Source of the DNA: JADJDM01 sp044352985
GTDB taxonomy: Bacteria; Bacteroidota; Bacteroidia; B-17B0; Aurantibacillaceae
Direction of reading: 5' to 3'
DNA length: 64,000 bases
Assembly (NCBI GenBank): GCA_044352985.1
Contig: JBILCU010000007.1
Coordinates: 124,001-188,000, forward strand
Program-made: the position numbers and the translations under genes
Notes under the pieces: model-generated
The model's database searches: none
Seen by the model: the letters and a program-made list of their open reading frames with translations, nothing else
What the model was told of the DNA's origin: nothing
Shown here: positions 18,201 through 25,945 of the stretch, in pieces
Position numbering within the stretch: position 1 is the first letter of the stretch
Layout: each line of letters begins with the position of its first letter

Positions 18201-20565
18201 AATAAGTGGCACATTGTCTGCCTGTGTTGGAGGAAGTACATTATTAACAGGAAGTGGAACGCCAGGAACTAATGCTTGGACATCTTCTGCAACTAACATA
18301 GCAACAGTTTCAGCATCGGGAACTGTTCTTGCTGTTAGTCCTGGAACAACAATCATTACGTATAGAAACAGTGCTGGATGTACAACAACTGCTACATTTA
18401 CAGTAACAGCAGGACCAACCATTACAGGTACACTTTCAGCATGTGTTGGAGCAACATCTCAATTAACAGGAAGCGGAACAGCTGCAACAACAGGCCCATG
18501 GACTTCTTCTGCAACAACTATAGCAACTGTTTCTACAACTGGGTTGGTTACTGCAGTTGCTGCTGGTACAGCAATCATAACCTATAAAAACAATGCTGGT
18601 TGTTCAACTACAGCAACATTTACTGTTTCAGCAGGTCCAACAATAACAGGAATACTTTCAGCGTGTATTGGTGCAACATCTCAATTAACGGGAAGTGGAA
18701 CAGCAGCCACATCAAATGCATGGACATCCTCTACGCCAAACGTTGCAACTGTTTCAACAGCAGGTTTAGTAACTGCAGTAGCAGCGGGAACAACAACAAT
18801 TACTTATTTGAACAATGTAGGTTGTTCTTCTACAGCAACTTTTACAGTAAGTGCCAATCCAACAATTACTGGTACATTGTCTGCCTGTGTTGGAGGAAGT
18901 ACATTATTAACAGGAAGTGGAACGCCAGGAACTAATGCTTGGACATCTTCTGCAACTAACATAGCAACAGTTTCAGCATCAGGAACAGTTCTGGGTGTTG
19001 CGGCTGGAACAACTATTGTTACTTACAGAAATAGTTCAGGATGTACAACAACTGCTTCATTTACAGTAAATGCTACGCCTATTATTAATTCTGTTGCTAG
19101 TCAAAGTGTTTGTTCTGGACAAACAGTTGCTGCTACAAATTTTACAAGTTCGCCAACTGGAGCAACTTTTAGTTGGACAAACTCCAATACAACCAATGGA
19201 ATTCAGTCATCAGGAACTGGAAATATAAGTTCATTTACAGCACCACAAACCAACACAATTATAAATTCACAAATAACAGTTACTGCAACTTTAAACAATT
19301 GCATAAGTACTCCAGTAACTTTCAGTTTAAACATAAATCCAAATCCTGTTATCACAAATTCTATAAATACTACAATTGCTTGCGCAACAGCAGCTGCAAG
19401 TTTAATTCCTACATCATCAGTTTCAGGAACTACATTTAGTTGGACAGCTCAAAACAGTGGTGCTACTTTAACAGGTTATACAGCAAACGGAACAGGATCA
19501 ATTAATCAGACAATTACAAATTCAGGAAACGCGCCTGGAACAGTAGTTTATACTATTATACCAAATTCTAATGGCTGTGTAGGTTCTTCTGTAAATTACT
19601 CTGTTACTGTAAATCCAATTCCGAATGCTAACTTTAGTGTTGCAAGCAATACATTATGCGTTAATCAATCACCAGTAAGTTTAACACCTAATCAAACCGG
19701 AGGTTCTTTCAGTGGAACAGGTGTGAACCAAAATACATTCAGCCCATTATTAAGTGGAGTTGGAACTTTTACAGTAAGCTACCTAATTTCACAAAACAAT
19801 TGCACGAATTCAAGTACACAAACGATAACTGTTAATGCACTTGATAATGCTAATTTCAGTATCAATGATTTTTGTTTTGGAAATGCAGGACAGGCAACAA
19901 TTACTGGTGTTCAAGGTGGGTCCTTTTCATTAATACCAAATACAAATGGTGAAACCATTTCATCAAATGGAATCATTAGTAGTGGAGTTTCTGGCACAAC
20001 ATATACAGTAACCTATACAACTCCTTCCGGAGGTTGTCAAAATAATTCTACGGATGCAGTAACTATTTTTGCTATCCCAAATACTCCTGTTGTTAATTTA
20101 GTAAATGATACATTAAGAACAACTTCCAATTCAAATTCTTATTTGTGGTATTTGAATGGAAATTCTACCGGAACAACTACATCTTATTATGTACCAGGAG
20201 TAGTTAATGGTAACTATCAGGTTCAGATAACAAACAATAATGGTTGTAGTACTACTTCAAGTACATTCTCCTATCAGTTTACAGGAATCATTAATGTTGG
20301 TTTGAATACTCAATTGATTAAAATTTATCCCAATCCAGCTAGTAATAAATTATTTATTGATTTAGATAAATCAATTGGTCAGTTAGAGTTTAAGCTTTTT
20401 GATTTAATTGGAAGGGAAATTTTAAAAGTTTACTCTACTGATTTAGTTTTGAGCGATAACACAATTACTATTCAGTTACCAAATGTAGAAACTGCAGTTT
20501 ATTTTTACGAAGTAATTATAAATCAGAAAGAAAAAATAAACGGTAAATTATTGATTCAGAATTAA
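15202..20565 (+). CDS. Secreted zinc metalloprotease (M43-like) with PKD, GEVED and BIG2 repeats, T9SS type A
   Basis: 1787 aa. Signal peptide 1-19 (ending LFAQ). Catalytic domain about 60-350: zinc motif HEMGHAFNLYH (H240, E241, H244, H250) followed by the Met-turn NYMDY, as in M43 pappalysin-like proteases. Then a PKD-like domain (about 370-458), a GEVED domain (about 466-625, with YNNNGSFLDVGELVHSG and RFEIGDVEDYG), nine BIG2-type Ig-like repeats of 73-74 aa (631-1293), and further PKD/Ig-like modules. The last about 85 residues are a type A T9SS sorting domain (IKIYPNPASNKLFIDL to GKLLIQN), predicting export and surface anchoring or release. Ends at a strong terminator. Confidence 0.9.
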   Translation: MKKILLINLLFIGSFLFAQLNNSTIINKLRCGTDDIHRELLNTDPLIREAQDYFENVIMPIAKNNANRQLNVIYQVPVVVHVVHKGEAVGTGSNISDADVKLGIKYLNNFWRKIAGTFGAGGGVDMQIEFALAVRDPNGNCTNGIVRKDLSANTAYVSSGVKLSSTTGITDATLKSSSRWNPLNYYNVYVVDEIDNKKCGDANGWTAGYAYFASSHGNTTDGAVMLNCSYLDATDVTFAHEMGHAFNLYHTFEGDRDTNADGTYESCPTNSAGTACGSGVGDCCADIPAHVRTIDIPNLYTDCGNTTSNTCVAGTTHQDHMLNYMDYTGCANEFTANQQTRAAAALTGQRSSFLQSNGNQSLVPPAAATVDFSASSNVACLGSTISFTDNSACTPNSYTNNGFPGITFSWTFTNNAGTTLTSNLQNPVITFNTAGTYDVTLTITNASGTRNLTRAGYIRVAAAPVTACTPTSTNVGGFAQTIYNVKLNTINKTTSQFTNVAYSNFACTDNTVLTDGQTYVISVSGNAGYTPAPQPEVFEVRIDYNNNGSFLDVGELVHSGSITAGTMNTLTANITIPTTAVRNTLLRMRVIGEYGTITTNERNCNASTDRFEIGDVEDYGVYIISTCTPPTITGTISACVGVTSQLTGSGTAATSNAWTSSAPNVATVSATGLVTALTVGTTTITYLNNAGCSTTATFTVSAGPTITGTLSACIGATSQLTGSGTAATSNAWTSSSPNVATVSTTGLVTAVAAGTTTITYLNNAGCSSTATFTVSANPTITGTLSACIGGSSLLTGSGTPGTNAWTSSATTIATVSASGTVLAVAAGTTIITYRNSAGCTTTATFTVTAGPTITGTLSACVGATSQLTGSGTAATTGPWTSSATSIATVSSTGLVTAVAAGTAIITYKNNAGCTTTATFTVSAGPTITGILSACIGATSQLTGSGIAATSNAWTSSTPNVATVSTAGLVTAVAAGTTTITYLNNVGCSSTATFTVSANPTISGTLSACVGGSTLLTGSGTPGTNAWTSSATNIATVSASGTVLAVSPGTTIITYRNSAGCTTTATFTVTAGPTITGTLSACVGATSQLTGSGTAATTGPWTSSATTIATVSTTGLVTAVAAGTAIITYKNNAGCSTTATFTVSAGPTITGILSACIGATSQLTGSGTAATSNAWTSSTPNVATVSTAGLVTAVAAGTTTITYLNNVGCSSTATFTVSANPTITGTLSACVGGSTLLTGSGTPGTNAWTSSATNIATVSASGTVLGVAAGTTIVTYRNSSGCTTTASFTVNATPIINSVASQSVCSGQTVAATNFTSSPTGATFSWTNSNTTNGIQSSGTGNISSFTAPQTNTIINSQITVTATLNNCISTPVTFSLNINPNPVITNSINTTIACATAAASLIPTSSVSGTTFSWTAQNSGATLTGYTANGTGSINQTITNSGNAPGTVVYTIIPNSNGCVGSSVNYSVTVNPIPNANFSVASNTLCVNQSPVSLTPNQTGGSFSGTGVNQNTFSPLLSGVGTFTVSYLISQNNCTNSSTQTITVNALDNANFSINDFCFGNAGQATITGVQGGSFSLIPNTNGETISSNGIISSGVSGTTYTVTYTTPSGGCQNNSTDAVTIFAIPNTPVVNLVNDTLRTTSNSNSYLWYLNGNSTGTTTSYYVPGVVNGNYQVQITNNNGCSTTSSTFSYQFTGIINVGLNTQLIKIYPNPASNKLFIDLDKSIGQLEFKLFDLIGREILKVYSTDLVLSDNTITIQLPNVETAVYFYEVIINQKEKINGKLLIQN
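17092..19080 (+). repeat. Nine tandem 219-222 bp repeats with a 663-bp higher-order period
   Basis: Each unit encodes one BIG2-like domain starting TITGTLSACIG or a variant and ending ATFTVSAGP. By sequence they fall in three types: units 2, 5, 8 (SNAWTSS..PNVATV), units 3, 6, 9 (PGTNAWTSSAT) and units 4, 7 (TTGPWTSSAT). Starts of units 2, 5 and 8 lie at 17314, 17977 and 18640, exactly 663 bp apart, so a block of three domains has been duplicated recently. Confidence 0.9.
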
Positions 20566-20571
20566 TAACAT

Positions 20572-20600
20572 AATAAAAGCCGCAAACTGCGGCTTTTATT
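20572..20600. terminator. Bidirectional terminator between protease gene and tRNA-Leu
   Basis: Perfect 13-bp stem AATAAAAGCCGCA / TGCGGCTTTTATT with a 3-nt loop AAC, A-rich on one side and T-rich on the other. Serves the rightward protease gene and the leftward tRNA. Confidence 0.85.
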
Positions 20601-20602
20601 AG

Positions 20603-20686
20603 TACCCAGAGCCGGGGTCGAACCGGCATGGAGGTGAATCCACTGGTGTTTGAGACCAGCGCGTCTACCAATTCCGCCATCTGGGC
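20603..20686 (-). tRNA. tRNA-Leu (anticodon CAA)
   Basis: 84 nt on the minus strand. Acceptor GCCCAGA pairs with TCTGGGT, D-arm GGCGGAATTGGTAGACGC, anticodon stem-loop CTGGT-CTCAAAC-ACCAG giving CAA (leucine UUG codon), a long class II variable arm, and T-arm GCCGGTTCGACCCCGGC. Discriminator A; CCA is not encoded. Confidence 0.95.
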
Positions 20687-20753
20687 ATTTTAAAATAACG
20701 AGCTGCAAAAATACTATTTATTTTAAATTATTGCCGAAAATCAAAAAAAAACA

Positions 20754-20783
20754 TTGGAATTACTAATAATTGAACTAAATTTG
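20754..20783 (+). promoter_or_regulatory. Promoter of prs
   Basis: TTG (20754-20756), 19-bp spacer, TAAATTTG (20776-20783), ending 23 nt before the prs ATG. Confidence 0.65.
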
Positions 20784-20806
20784 CGTCCCCAAAATCATTA
20801 AAATCA

Positions 20807-21739
20807 ATGGAATCAACTGTACGCTTATTTGGTGGAACTTCTACAAAAGTTTTGGCAGAAAAAATTGCCAACTCATATGGCAGTACCCTGGGTAATGTTA
20901 ATTGTATTCATTTTAGTGATGGTGAGTTACAGGTTTCTTTTGAGGACAGTGTGCGTGGGCAATCTGTTTTTTTAATTCAAAGTACCAACCCACCTGCAGA
21001 AAACTTAATGGAGCTTTTGCTGATGATAGATGCAGCAAAAAGAGCTTCTGCTAAAGAGATTATTGCAGTATTGCCTTATTTTGGATATGCAAGACAAGAT
21101 AGAAAAGACCAACCTCGCGTAGCAATTGGTTCAAAACTAGTAGCAGATATGTTAGCTGTTGCCGGTGCAAATCGTGTAATGACAATGGATTTGCACGCGG
21201 ATCAAATTCAAGGTTTTTTTAATGTACCCGTTGATCATTTGTATGCTTCAACCATTTTCATGCCTTACATCAGAAGCTTGAATTTGGAAAATTTAACCAT
21301 GGCAGCTCCGGATATGGGTGGAAGTAAAAGAGCAAATGCTTATGCTAAATACTTAAAAAGTGATATCGTAATTTGTTATAAACAACGTTCAAAAGCAAAT
21401 ATTGTAGATAACATTACAGCGATTGGTGAAATTGAAGGGCGTAATATCATTTTAGTAGACGATCTTGTAGATACAGGAGGAACATTATGTAAAGCTGCCG
21501 ATATGATGATGGAAAGAGGGGCAATAAGCGTTAGAGCAATTTGTACCCATGGTTTATTATCTGGTAAAGCTTACGAAAACATTGAATCATCACAACTAAC
21601 TGAGCTTATTGTTACTGATACTATTCCGCTTAAAAAAGAAAGTAATAAAATTAAAGTAATAACAGTTGCTGATTTATTTGCAAAAGTGATTCGTAATGTT
21701 CATAGTTATGAATCTATCAGTTCACACTTTATAGTATAA
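20807..21739 (+). CDS. prs: Ribose-phosphate pyrophosphokinase (PRPP synthetase)
   Basis: 310 aa, class I length. Makes PRPP from ribose 5-phosphate and ATP for nucleotide, His, Trp and NAD synthesis. Visible: FSDGELQVSFEDSVRGQSVF near the N-terminus, the flexible catalytic loop ARQDRKDQPR, the metal-binding MDLHADQIQGFF, and the PRPP-binding loop VDDLVDTGGT. Followed 79 nt later by rplY, a common Bacteroidetes order. Confidence 0.97.
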   Translation: MESTVRLFGGTSTKVLAEKIANSYGSTLGNVNCIHFSDGELQVSFEDSVRGQSVFLIQSTNPPAENLMELLLMIDAAKRASAKEIIAVLPYFGYARQDRKDQPRVAIGSKLVADMLAVAGANRVMTMDLHADQIQGFFNVPVDHLYASTIFMPYIRSLNLENLTMAAPDMGGSKRANAYAKYLKSDIVICYKQRSKANIVDNITAIGEIEGRNIILVDDLVDTGGTLCKAADMMMERGAISVRAICTHGLLSGKAYENIESSQLTELIVTDTIPLKKESNKIKVITVADLFAKVIRNVHSYESISSHFIV

Positions 21740-21818
21740 AATAATTACTCGCGAAACAATAATTAATAATTGCTGAATCAGGGTGTAGCGGGGCACTGTG
21801 AAGCATAAAAAACAGAAT

Positions 21819-22415
21819 ATGAAAACTGTAAAATTGAGCGGTTCGTTAAGATCGAACGTAGGGAGAGCAGACGCAAAACAATTGCGTGAACAAGGTAAAA
21901 TTCCATGTGTAATTTATGGTGGAACAGAACAAATCCATTTCTCAGCAGAAGAGAAAAGTTTTAAAAACATCATTTATACTCCTGATGTTTGTCAAGTTGA
22001 AGTTGAAGTAGAAGGTAAGTCATACAGAACAATTCTTCAAGAAGCACAGTATCACCGTTTAACAGACCGTTTAATTCACGCTGATTTTTTAGAAATCATT
22101 GATGGTAAACCATTAACTATGAATATTCCTGTTAAAACAATTGGTACAGCTGAAGGTGTACGTGCAGGTGGAAAGTTAACTATTAAATTACGTAAATTAA
22201 AAGCAAGAGGTTTAGCTAATAAATTGCCTGACACTATTGATATCAATATTGAAAAATTAGCTATTGGTAAATCAGTAACTGTTGGTGAAATTAGTATCGA
22301 AGGTGTAGAACTGTTGAATGCTAAAAATGTTTCTGTTGTATCAGTTGATACAACACGTGCTGTTGCTCAAGCTGAACAAGCAGCTGCTAAAGAAGATAAG
22401 AAAGGTAAAAAATAA
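21819..22415 (+). CDS. rplY: 50S ribosomal protein L25/Ctc
   Basis: 198 aa from ATG 21819 (MKTVKLSGSLRSNVGRADAK). An upstream in-frame GTG at 21798 would add seven residues not typical of the family. The N-terminal half is the 5S-rRNA-binding L25 domain (GKIPCVIYGG, HADFLEI), the C-terminal half the beta domain of the long TL5/Ctc form. Ends with an acidic-basic tail (AAAKEDKKGKK). A strong terminator follows. Confidence 0.95.
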   Translation: MKTVKLSGSLRSNVGRADAKQLREQGKIPCVIYGGTEQIHFSAEEKSFKNIIYTPDVCQVEVEVEGKSYRTILQEAQYHRLTDRLIHADFLEIIDGKPLTMNIPVKTIGTAEGVRAGGKLTIKLRKLKARGLANKLPDTIDINIEKLAIGKSVTVGEISIEGVELLNAKNVSVVSVDTTRAVAQAEQAAAKEDKKGKK

Positions 22416-22430
22416 AACGTTTATCGCTTT

Positions 22431-22461
22431 AAAAAAGCTGTCTCAAAAGGACAGCTTTTTT
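22431..22461 (+). terminator. Rho-independent terminator after rplY
   Basis: 12-bp stem AAAAAAGCTGTC / GACAGCTTTTTT with loop TCAAAAG, ending in a T-run, 16 nt after the rplY stop. Confidence 0.85.
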
Positions 22462-22552
22462 ATTTTTAGGCTTACTGGTGTAAAATATTTTTTAGGACAT
22501 ATAATTTACAATATCAATTATAAAAGAATAATAAAAATCGAATAATCATTAC

Positions 22553-22804
22553 ATGAACCCAATAGAAAACGAAAAAAAAATGTTGACCATTTTGAAGATA
22601 AATGAGTACTTATGGTTATTTTTTATTATTGTGTCAATTTCATTAACAACATACATGTTAATCGTTAACGATCGTAGTCAAGCGATCTATTTTTTAGTAC
22701 TCACTTTTATTTCAGGCTTATTTTATTCGTTTAAGAGAAGACAAAGAAAAAAACATAGTGAACGCATTATTAATGCAGAAAATTCAAAAAAGGAAAAAAA
22801 TTAA
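22553..22804 (+). CDS. Small two-helix membrane protein, function unknown
   Basis: 83 aa. Two hydrophobic segments (about 17-38, YLWLFFIIVSISLTTYMLIV, and about 44-61, AIYFLVLTFISGLFYSF) and a strongly basic tail starting KRRQRKKHSE. Positive charges suggest both ends are cytosolic. Its stop codon overlaps that of the opposite-strand gene within TTAA at 22801-22804. Not recognised. Confidence 0.6.
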   Translation: MNPIENEKKMLTILKINEYLWLFFIIVSISLTTYMLIVNDRSQAIYFLVLTFISGLFYSFKRRQRKKHSERIINAENSKKEKN

Positions 22805-23427
22805 ATTCCCACTATTTGTTTTTTTAATTCCTCTCCAACAACAATTTGATGGAGTTTAATCCAGTTTTTAAATTCAGTAGAGAAATCATCTTGTTGGTTA
22901 TTATAAAACCGTTTAGTGTCAATTAAATAACTTTTGTTGTTTTTTAATGTGATGTAATAAATATCATGTCTGAACTCAATTTCAATAATGTGTTTGGCAT
23001 GTATTATTAATTTGTTTTCGGAGGTGTAAAAGTTATTCTCTCTTAAATCAATATAAAGAGATTTCAATTTAAAGATAAAGTAAACGGAAACAATTTCTGC
23101 AACAAGTAAGGTTAGCGCCAAAATCCCAAAAAGAAATATCTTATTTCCAGAAATAAAAAAAACAAAAGAGATAATGCTTAACGCACCTATTAAAATAATT
23201 CGTTTAGTTAAGAATCCGAGCGTATAATAAAGGTATTTTTTGTTTTTTGATTGTTGTTTTTCTCCCCTTTTTTTTACATCAGCAATATGTAAAAAAAGAT
23301 ACAAGCAACTGCTTATTAATACAATAATTAGGATGTTATTGTTATATGAAAATTTTACGGACATCACATAAATAGAAATGGATGTTGCTATTAATAATAG
23401 AAGATTTTTTGATAAATTGAAAATCAT
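22801..23427 (-). CDS. Membrane protein with a PH-like (YcxB-type) C-terminal domain
   Basis: 208 aa. Four hydrophobic segments in the first 120 residues (two near the N-terminus, two around 75-115), followed by a cytosolic strand-rich domain with LYIDLRENNFYTSENKLI, IEIEFRHDIYYITLKNNKSY and a final helix STEFKNWIKL. This layout resembles YcxB-like and other bacterial PH-domain membrane proteins. Function unknown. Converges on the small membrane gene to its left. Confidence 0.6.
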   Translation of the reverse strand: MIFNLSKNLLLLIATSISIYVMSVKFSYNNNILIIVLISSCLYLFLHIADVKKRGEKQQSKNKKYLYYTLGFLTKRIILIGALSIISFVFFISGNKIFLFGILALTLLVAEIVSVYFIFKLKSLYIDLRENNFYTSENKLIIHAKHIIEIEFRHDIYYITLKNNKSYLIDTKRFYNNQQDDFSTEFKNWIKLHQIVVGEELKKQIVGI

Positions 23428-23514
23428 ATTGGAGTTAAAAAGGTAATAGTAATTAAATAAATCAAAAGCTAAATTATGGAAAGATTAATTTACTTCGTTT
23501 TGGTTTATTTTTAA

Positions 23515-24516
23515 TTAACTTAATTTATCAGTAAGTAAACGAATTTCGATAGCCGGTGCTATTTTTTCATAAACGATATTGTAAACAGCATCTACAATTG
23601 GCATTTCTACTTTGTGTTTTTGGTTAATTTCATGAACACATTTAACTGCGTAATATCCTTCTGCAACCATGTTCATTTCCAATTGAGCCATTTTAACAGA
23701 ATAACCTTTCCCTAACATGGTACCGAACATCCTATTTCTACTGAACTGCGAATAAGCAGTTACCAATAAATCTCCAAGATAGGCAGAAGCTTTAATGTCT
23801 CTGTTTATTGGATGGACTTTTGTAACAAAGCGTTCTATTTCCTGGATGGCATTAGAAACCAAAACACTTAAAAAATTATCACCATAGCCCAAGCCATGAC
23901 AAATGCCGCCAGCAACAGCAATAACATTTTTTAAAACTGCTGAAATTTCGGTACCATAAATGTCATCGCTAGATGTTACTTTAATGTATCTGCATCGCAT
24001 AAAATCTGCAAGTTCATTTGCTTTTTTAATTTCGTTACAAGCTATAGTTAGGTATGATAATTTCTCCATTGCAACTTCTTCAGCATGACATGGCCCTGTA
24101 ATTACCCCAATTTGATTTAATGGCACTTCCCAAAAAGTATTTAAATACTCACCAACAATTAAATTAAATTCAGGTATAATGCCTTTTATAGCAGAAAAAA
24201 CAATTTTATTTTTTAAATCATTTTCGCTTAATCGTTGAAGAGTAACATGGCAAAAAGCTGAAGGTATAGCCAGGATGATGATATCGTTTTCGGCAACGGC
24301 TTTTTTAATATCGGATGTTAGCTGGATTTTTTCAATATCAAATTCAACTGAGCTTAAATATCTTGGATTATGTTTGTATTTGTTTATGTAATCAACATCT
24401 TCTTGTTTTCTGGTGTACCAGCTTATGTAATTTACATTATTAAGTAGTATTTTTATAATAGCAGTAGCCCAACTGCCGCTTCCTATAACTGCAATTTTAA
24501 AATTCTTATTGATCAC
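23515..24516 (-). CDS. gpsA: NAD(P)-dependent glycerol-3-phosphate dehydrogenase
   Basis: 333 aa. Reduces dihydroxyacetone phosphate to sn-glycerol 3-phosphate for phospholipid synthesis. Rossmann motif GSGSWATA near residues 12-19, AIPSAFCHVTL, the catalytic lysine region SAVLKNVIAVAGGICHGLGYGD, and YLGDLLVTAYSQFSRNRMFG are all present. Ends 11 nt after the upstream exonuclease gene, suggesting a two-gene operon. Confidence 0.96.
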   Translation of the reverse strand: MINKNFKIAVIGSGSWATAIIKILLNNVNYISWYTRKQEDVDYINKYKHNPRYLSSVEFDIEKIQLTSDIKKAVAENDIIILAIPSAFCHVTLQRLSENDLKNKIVFSAIKGIIPEFNLIVGEYLNTFWEVPLNQIGVITGPCHAEEVAMEKLSYLTIACNEIKKANELADFMRCRYIKVTSSDDIYGTEISAVLKNVIAVAGGICHGLGYGDNFLSVLVSNAIQEIERFVTKVHPINRDIKASAYLGDLLVTAYSQFSRNRMFGTMLGKGYSVKMAQLEMNMVAEGYYAVKCVHEINQKHKVEMPIVDAVYNIVYEKIAPAIEIRLLTDKLS

Positions 24517-24527
24517 TATTTTAATTT

Positions 24528-25229
24528 TTAGTTAACAAATACTACATTATCATTAGCAATTGGCTCATGAGTATTTAGCAGACAATAAACATTTGCTAAA
24601 GTAATCACATCTTTTCCGCAATACTTTTTAATTTTTTCTAAATCTTTTTCTTCCCAAAAAACTCGCGCAACATCACTTCCGTCTATTTCATCTTTTGGTG
24701 ATGGTAAATTAAAAACATGCGCCAATAAGTTAAGCGAAGTGTAATTTTTATAATCACCAAATTTCCACATTTCCATTGTGTCTAATAGTTTTACTTCCCA
24801 AGGTTTTTTGCCCGAGATGGAGAGTATTTTCGGTAATTTAATTCGGTTGATTAAAAATCTTCTGCATAAAAAAGGGAAGTCAAATTCTTTTCCGTTGTGA
24901 GCACATAAGTTGCTATCGTCGGAGTTATAGAATTTAGCAAGATGTTCTGAAAATTGAGTTAATATTTCCTTTTCATCAGTTGAAGTGAAAGATTTAATGT
25001 AAAATTTACCATTGTAAAAATTACCCATAGAAATACATACCACTTTTGCAAATTCAGCATAAACTCCAGCTTTTTCATAGCGTTGTTCGGGAGTTTCGGT
25101 TTCATTATATAGCCATTTTTTATCCCAAAGTGCTTTTGTGTCTTCATTTAAATCAGGATATTTATAAGTAACTGGGGCTGTTTCTATATCTAAAAATAAA
25201 ATTTTGTCCAATTTGTTTTGCTCGAGCAT
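24528..25229 (-). CDS. DnaQ-like/PolB-type predicted 3'-5' exonuclease
   Basis: 233 aa, DEDD-superfamily ribonuclease H fold. Acidic metal ligands: D14 and E16 in LFLDIETAPV (ExoI), HNGKEFDFPFLCRRF (ExoII), and YCGKDVITLANVY (ExoIII). Closest in layout to the stand-alone PolB-like exonucleases of Bacteroidetes, with no polymerase attached. Likely DNA or RNA 3'-end processing; substrate unknown. Upstream of gpsA in the same direction. Confidence 0.85.
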   Translation of the reverse strand: MLEQNKLDKILFLDIETAPVTYKYPDLNEDTKALWDKKWLYNETETPEQRYEKAGVYAEFAKVVCISMGNFYNGKFYIKSFTSTDEKEILTQFSEHLAKFYNSDDSNLCAHNGKEFDFPFLCRRFLINRIKLPKILSISGKKPWEVKLLDTMEMWKFGDYKNYTSLNLLAHVFNLPSPKDEIDGSDVARVFWEEKDLEKIKKYCGKDVITLANVYCLLNTHEPIANDNVVFVN

Positions 25230-25398
25230 AATACTATGTCTAATTATAAATGAATAATGATTTAAAATTCTAAAATTACTAATTCTTTGAATTAATTAAT
25301 GATTCAGTTAGAATATTTACTTTTTAAAATTTTGCTAATGTTGCCAGAATTAAATTCATAAAAACAGCGCTTGATTTGTGTCTTTTTTTATTTCTTAC

Positions 25399-25429
25399 TT
25401 GTTTTTTTAAAGATAATATTATATGTTTG
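25399..25429 (+). promoter_or_regulatory. Promoter of the first small-plus-giant T9SS gene pair
   Basis: TTG (25399-25401), 20-bp spacer, TATGTTTG (25422-25429); 39-nt leader before the ATG at 25469. Confidence 0.6.
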
Positions 25430-25468
25430 GAAACTGCATTTATAAAATTTAGATTATAATTAATTAAA

Positions 25469-25945
25469 ATGAAAAAAAGCATATATTTAGTATTAGTCAC
25501 CTCGATGCTTTTTTCATTTTCTTATTCTCAAAATTTAAATTCTGAAAATGTTAAATCAATACTTCAATCAAGTACACTTGCAGTTTTTAGTGCGCAGAAA
25601 TTACTTTTGTCTAAAGAGATAAAGCAGACGGGAGGGAATTTATCAAAATCGGTATTTTATCAGTTAAAAGCGATAGAATTATATAAGGAGAAAAAGTTGA
25701 ACGAATCATTATGTTATGCTTTATTTTCCAGAGAGCTTTCGAATGATATTATCGTTAAAGAATCAGGAAATCTTAATCCATCTTATAAGTTAAGTGATGA
25801 AGAATTAAAATTGAAATCGGGGTGTGTAAATACTGCCGATTTTTTTTTAAATGCCAGGAATTCAAGGAAAGATTTACCTGATGATGATAGTTATTTTGTT
25901 GACATGGAAAAACTTTTAACCTGTGGAATCAATGAGAACTACTAA
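25469..25945 (+). CDS. Small secreted protein preceding a giant T9SS protein
   Basis: 158 aa, signal peptide MKKSIYLVLVTSMLFSFSYSQ. The mature region is mainly helical and charged; two cysteines (in LKSGCVNTADFF and KLLTCGINENY) near the C-terminus. No family recognised. Its last 14 nt overlap the start of the giant gene at 25932, implying coupled translation. It may be an accessory or export partner of that protein, by analogy with the two other small-giant pairs in the window. Confidence 0.65.
   Translation: MKKSIYLVLVTSMLFSFSYSQNLNSENVKSILQSSTLAVFSAQKLLLSKEIKQTGGNLSKSVFYQLKAIELYKEKKLNESLCYALFSRELSNDIIVKESGNLNPSYKLSDEELKLKSGCVNTADFFLNARNSRKDLPDDDSYFVDMEKLLTCGINENY

Noticed and set aside
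17274..18935. Plus-strand ORFs rich in Asn, Tyr, Cys within the BIG2 array
   Set aside because: They are alternative frames of the tandem repeat, repeated with the same 663-bp period, and inside a well-supported larger gene.
17092..19080. Possible CRISPR or intergenic satellite array
   Set aside because: Repeat units are 219-222 bp, in frame, and encode Ig-like domains; no short repeats with unique spacers.
20603..20686. tRNA-Leu as an integration (att) site
   Set aside because: No partial tRNA copy or integrase gene was seen nearby.
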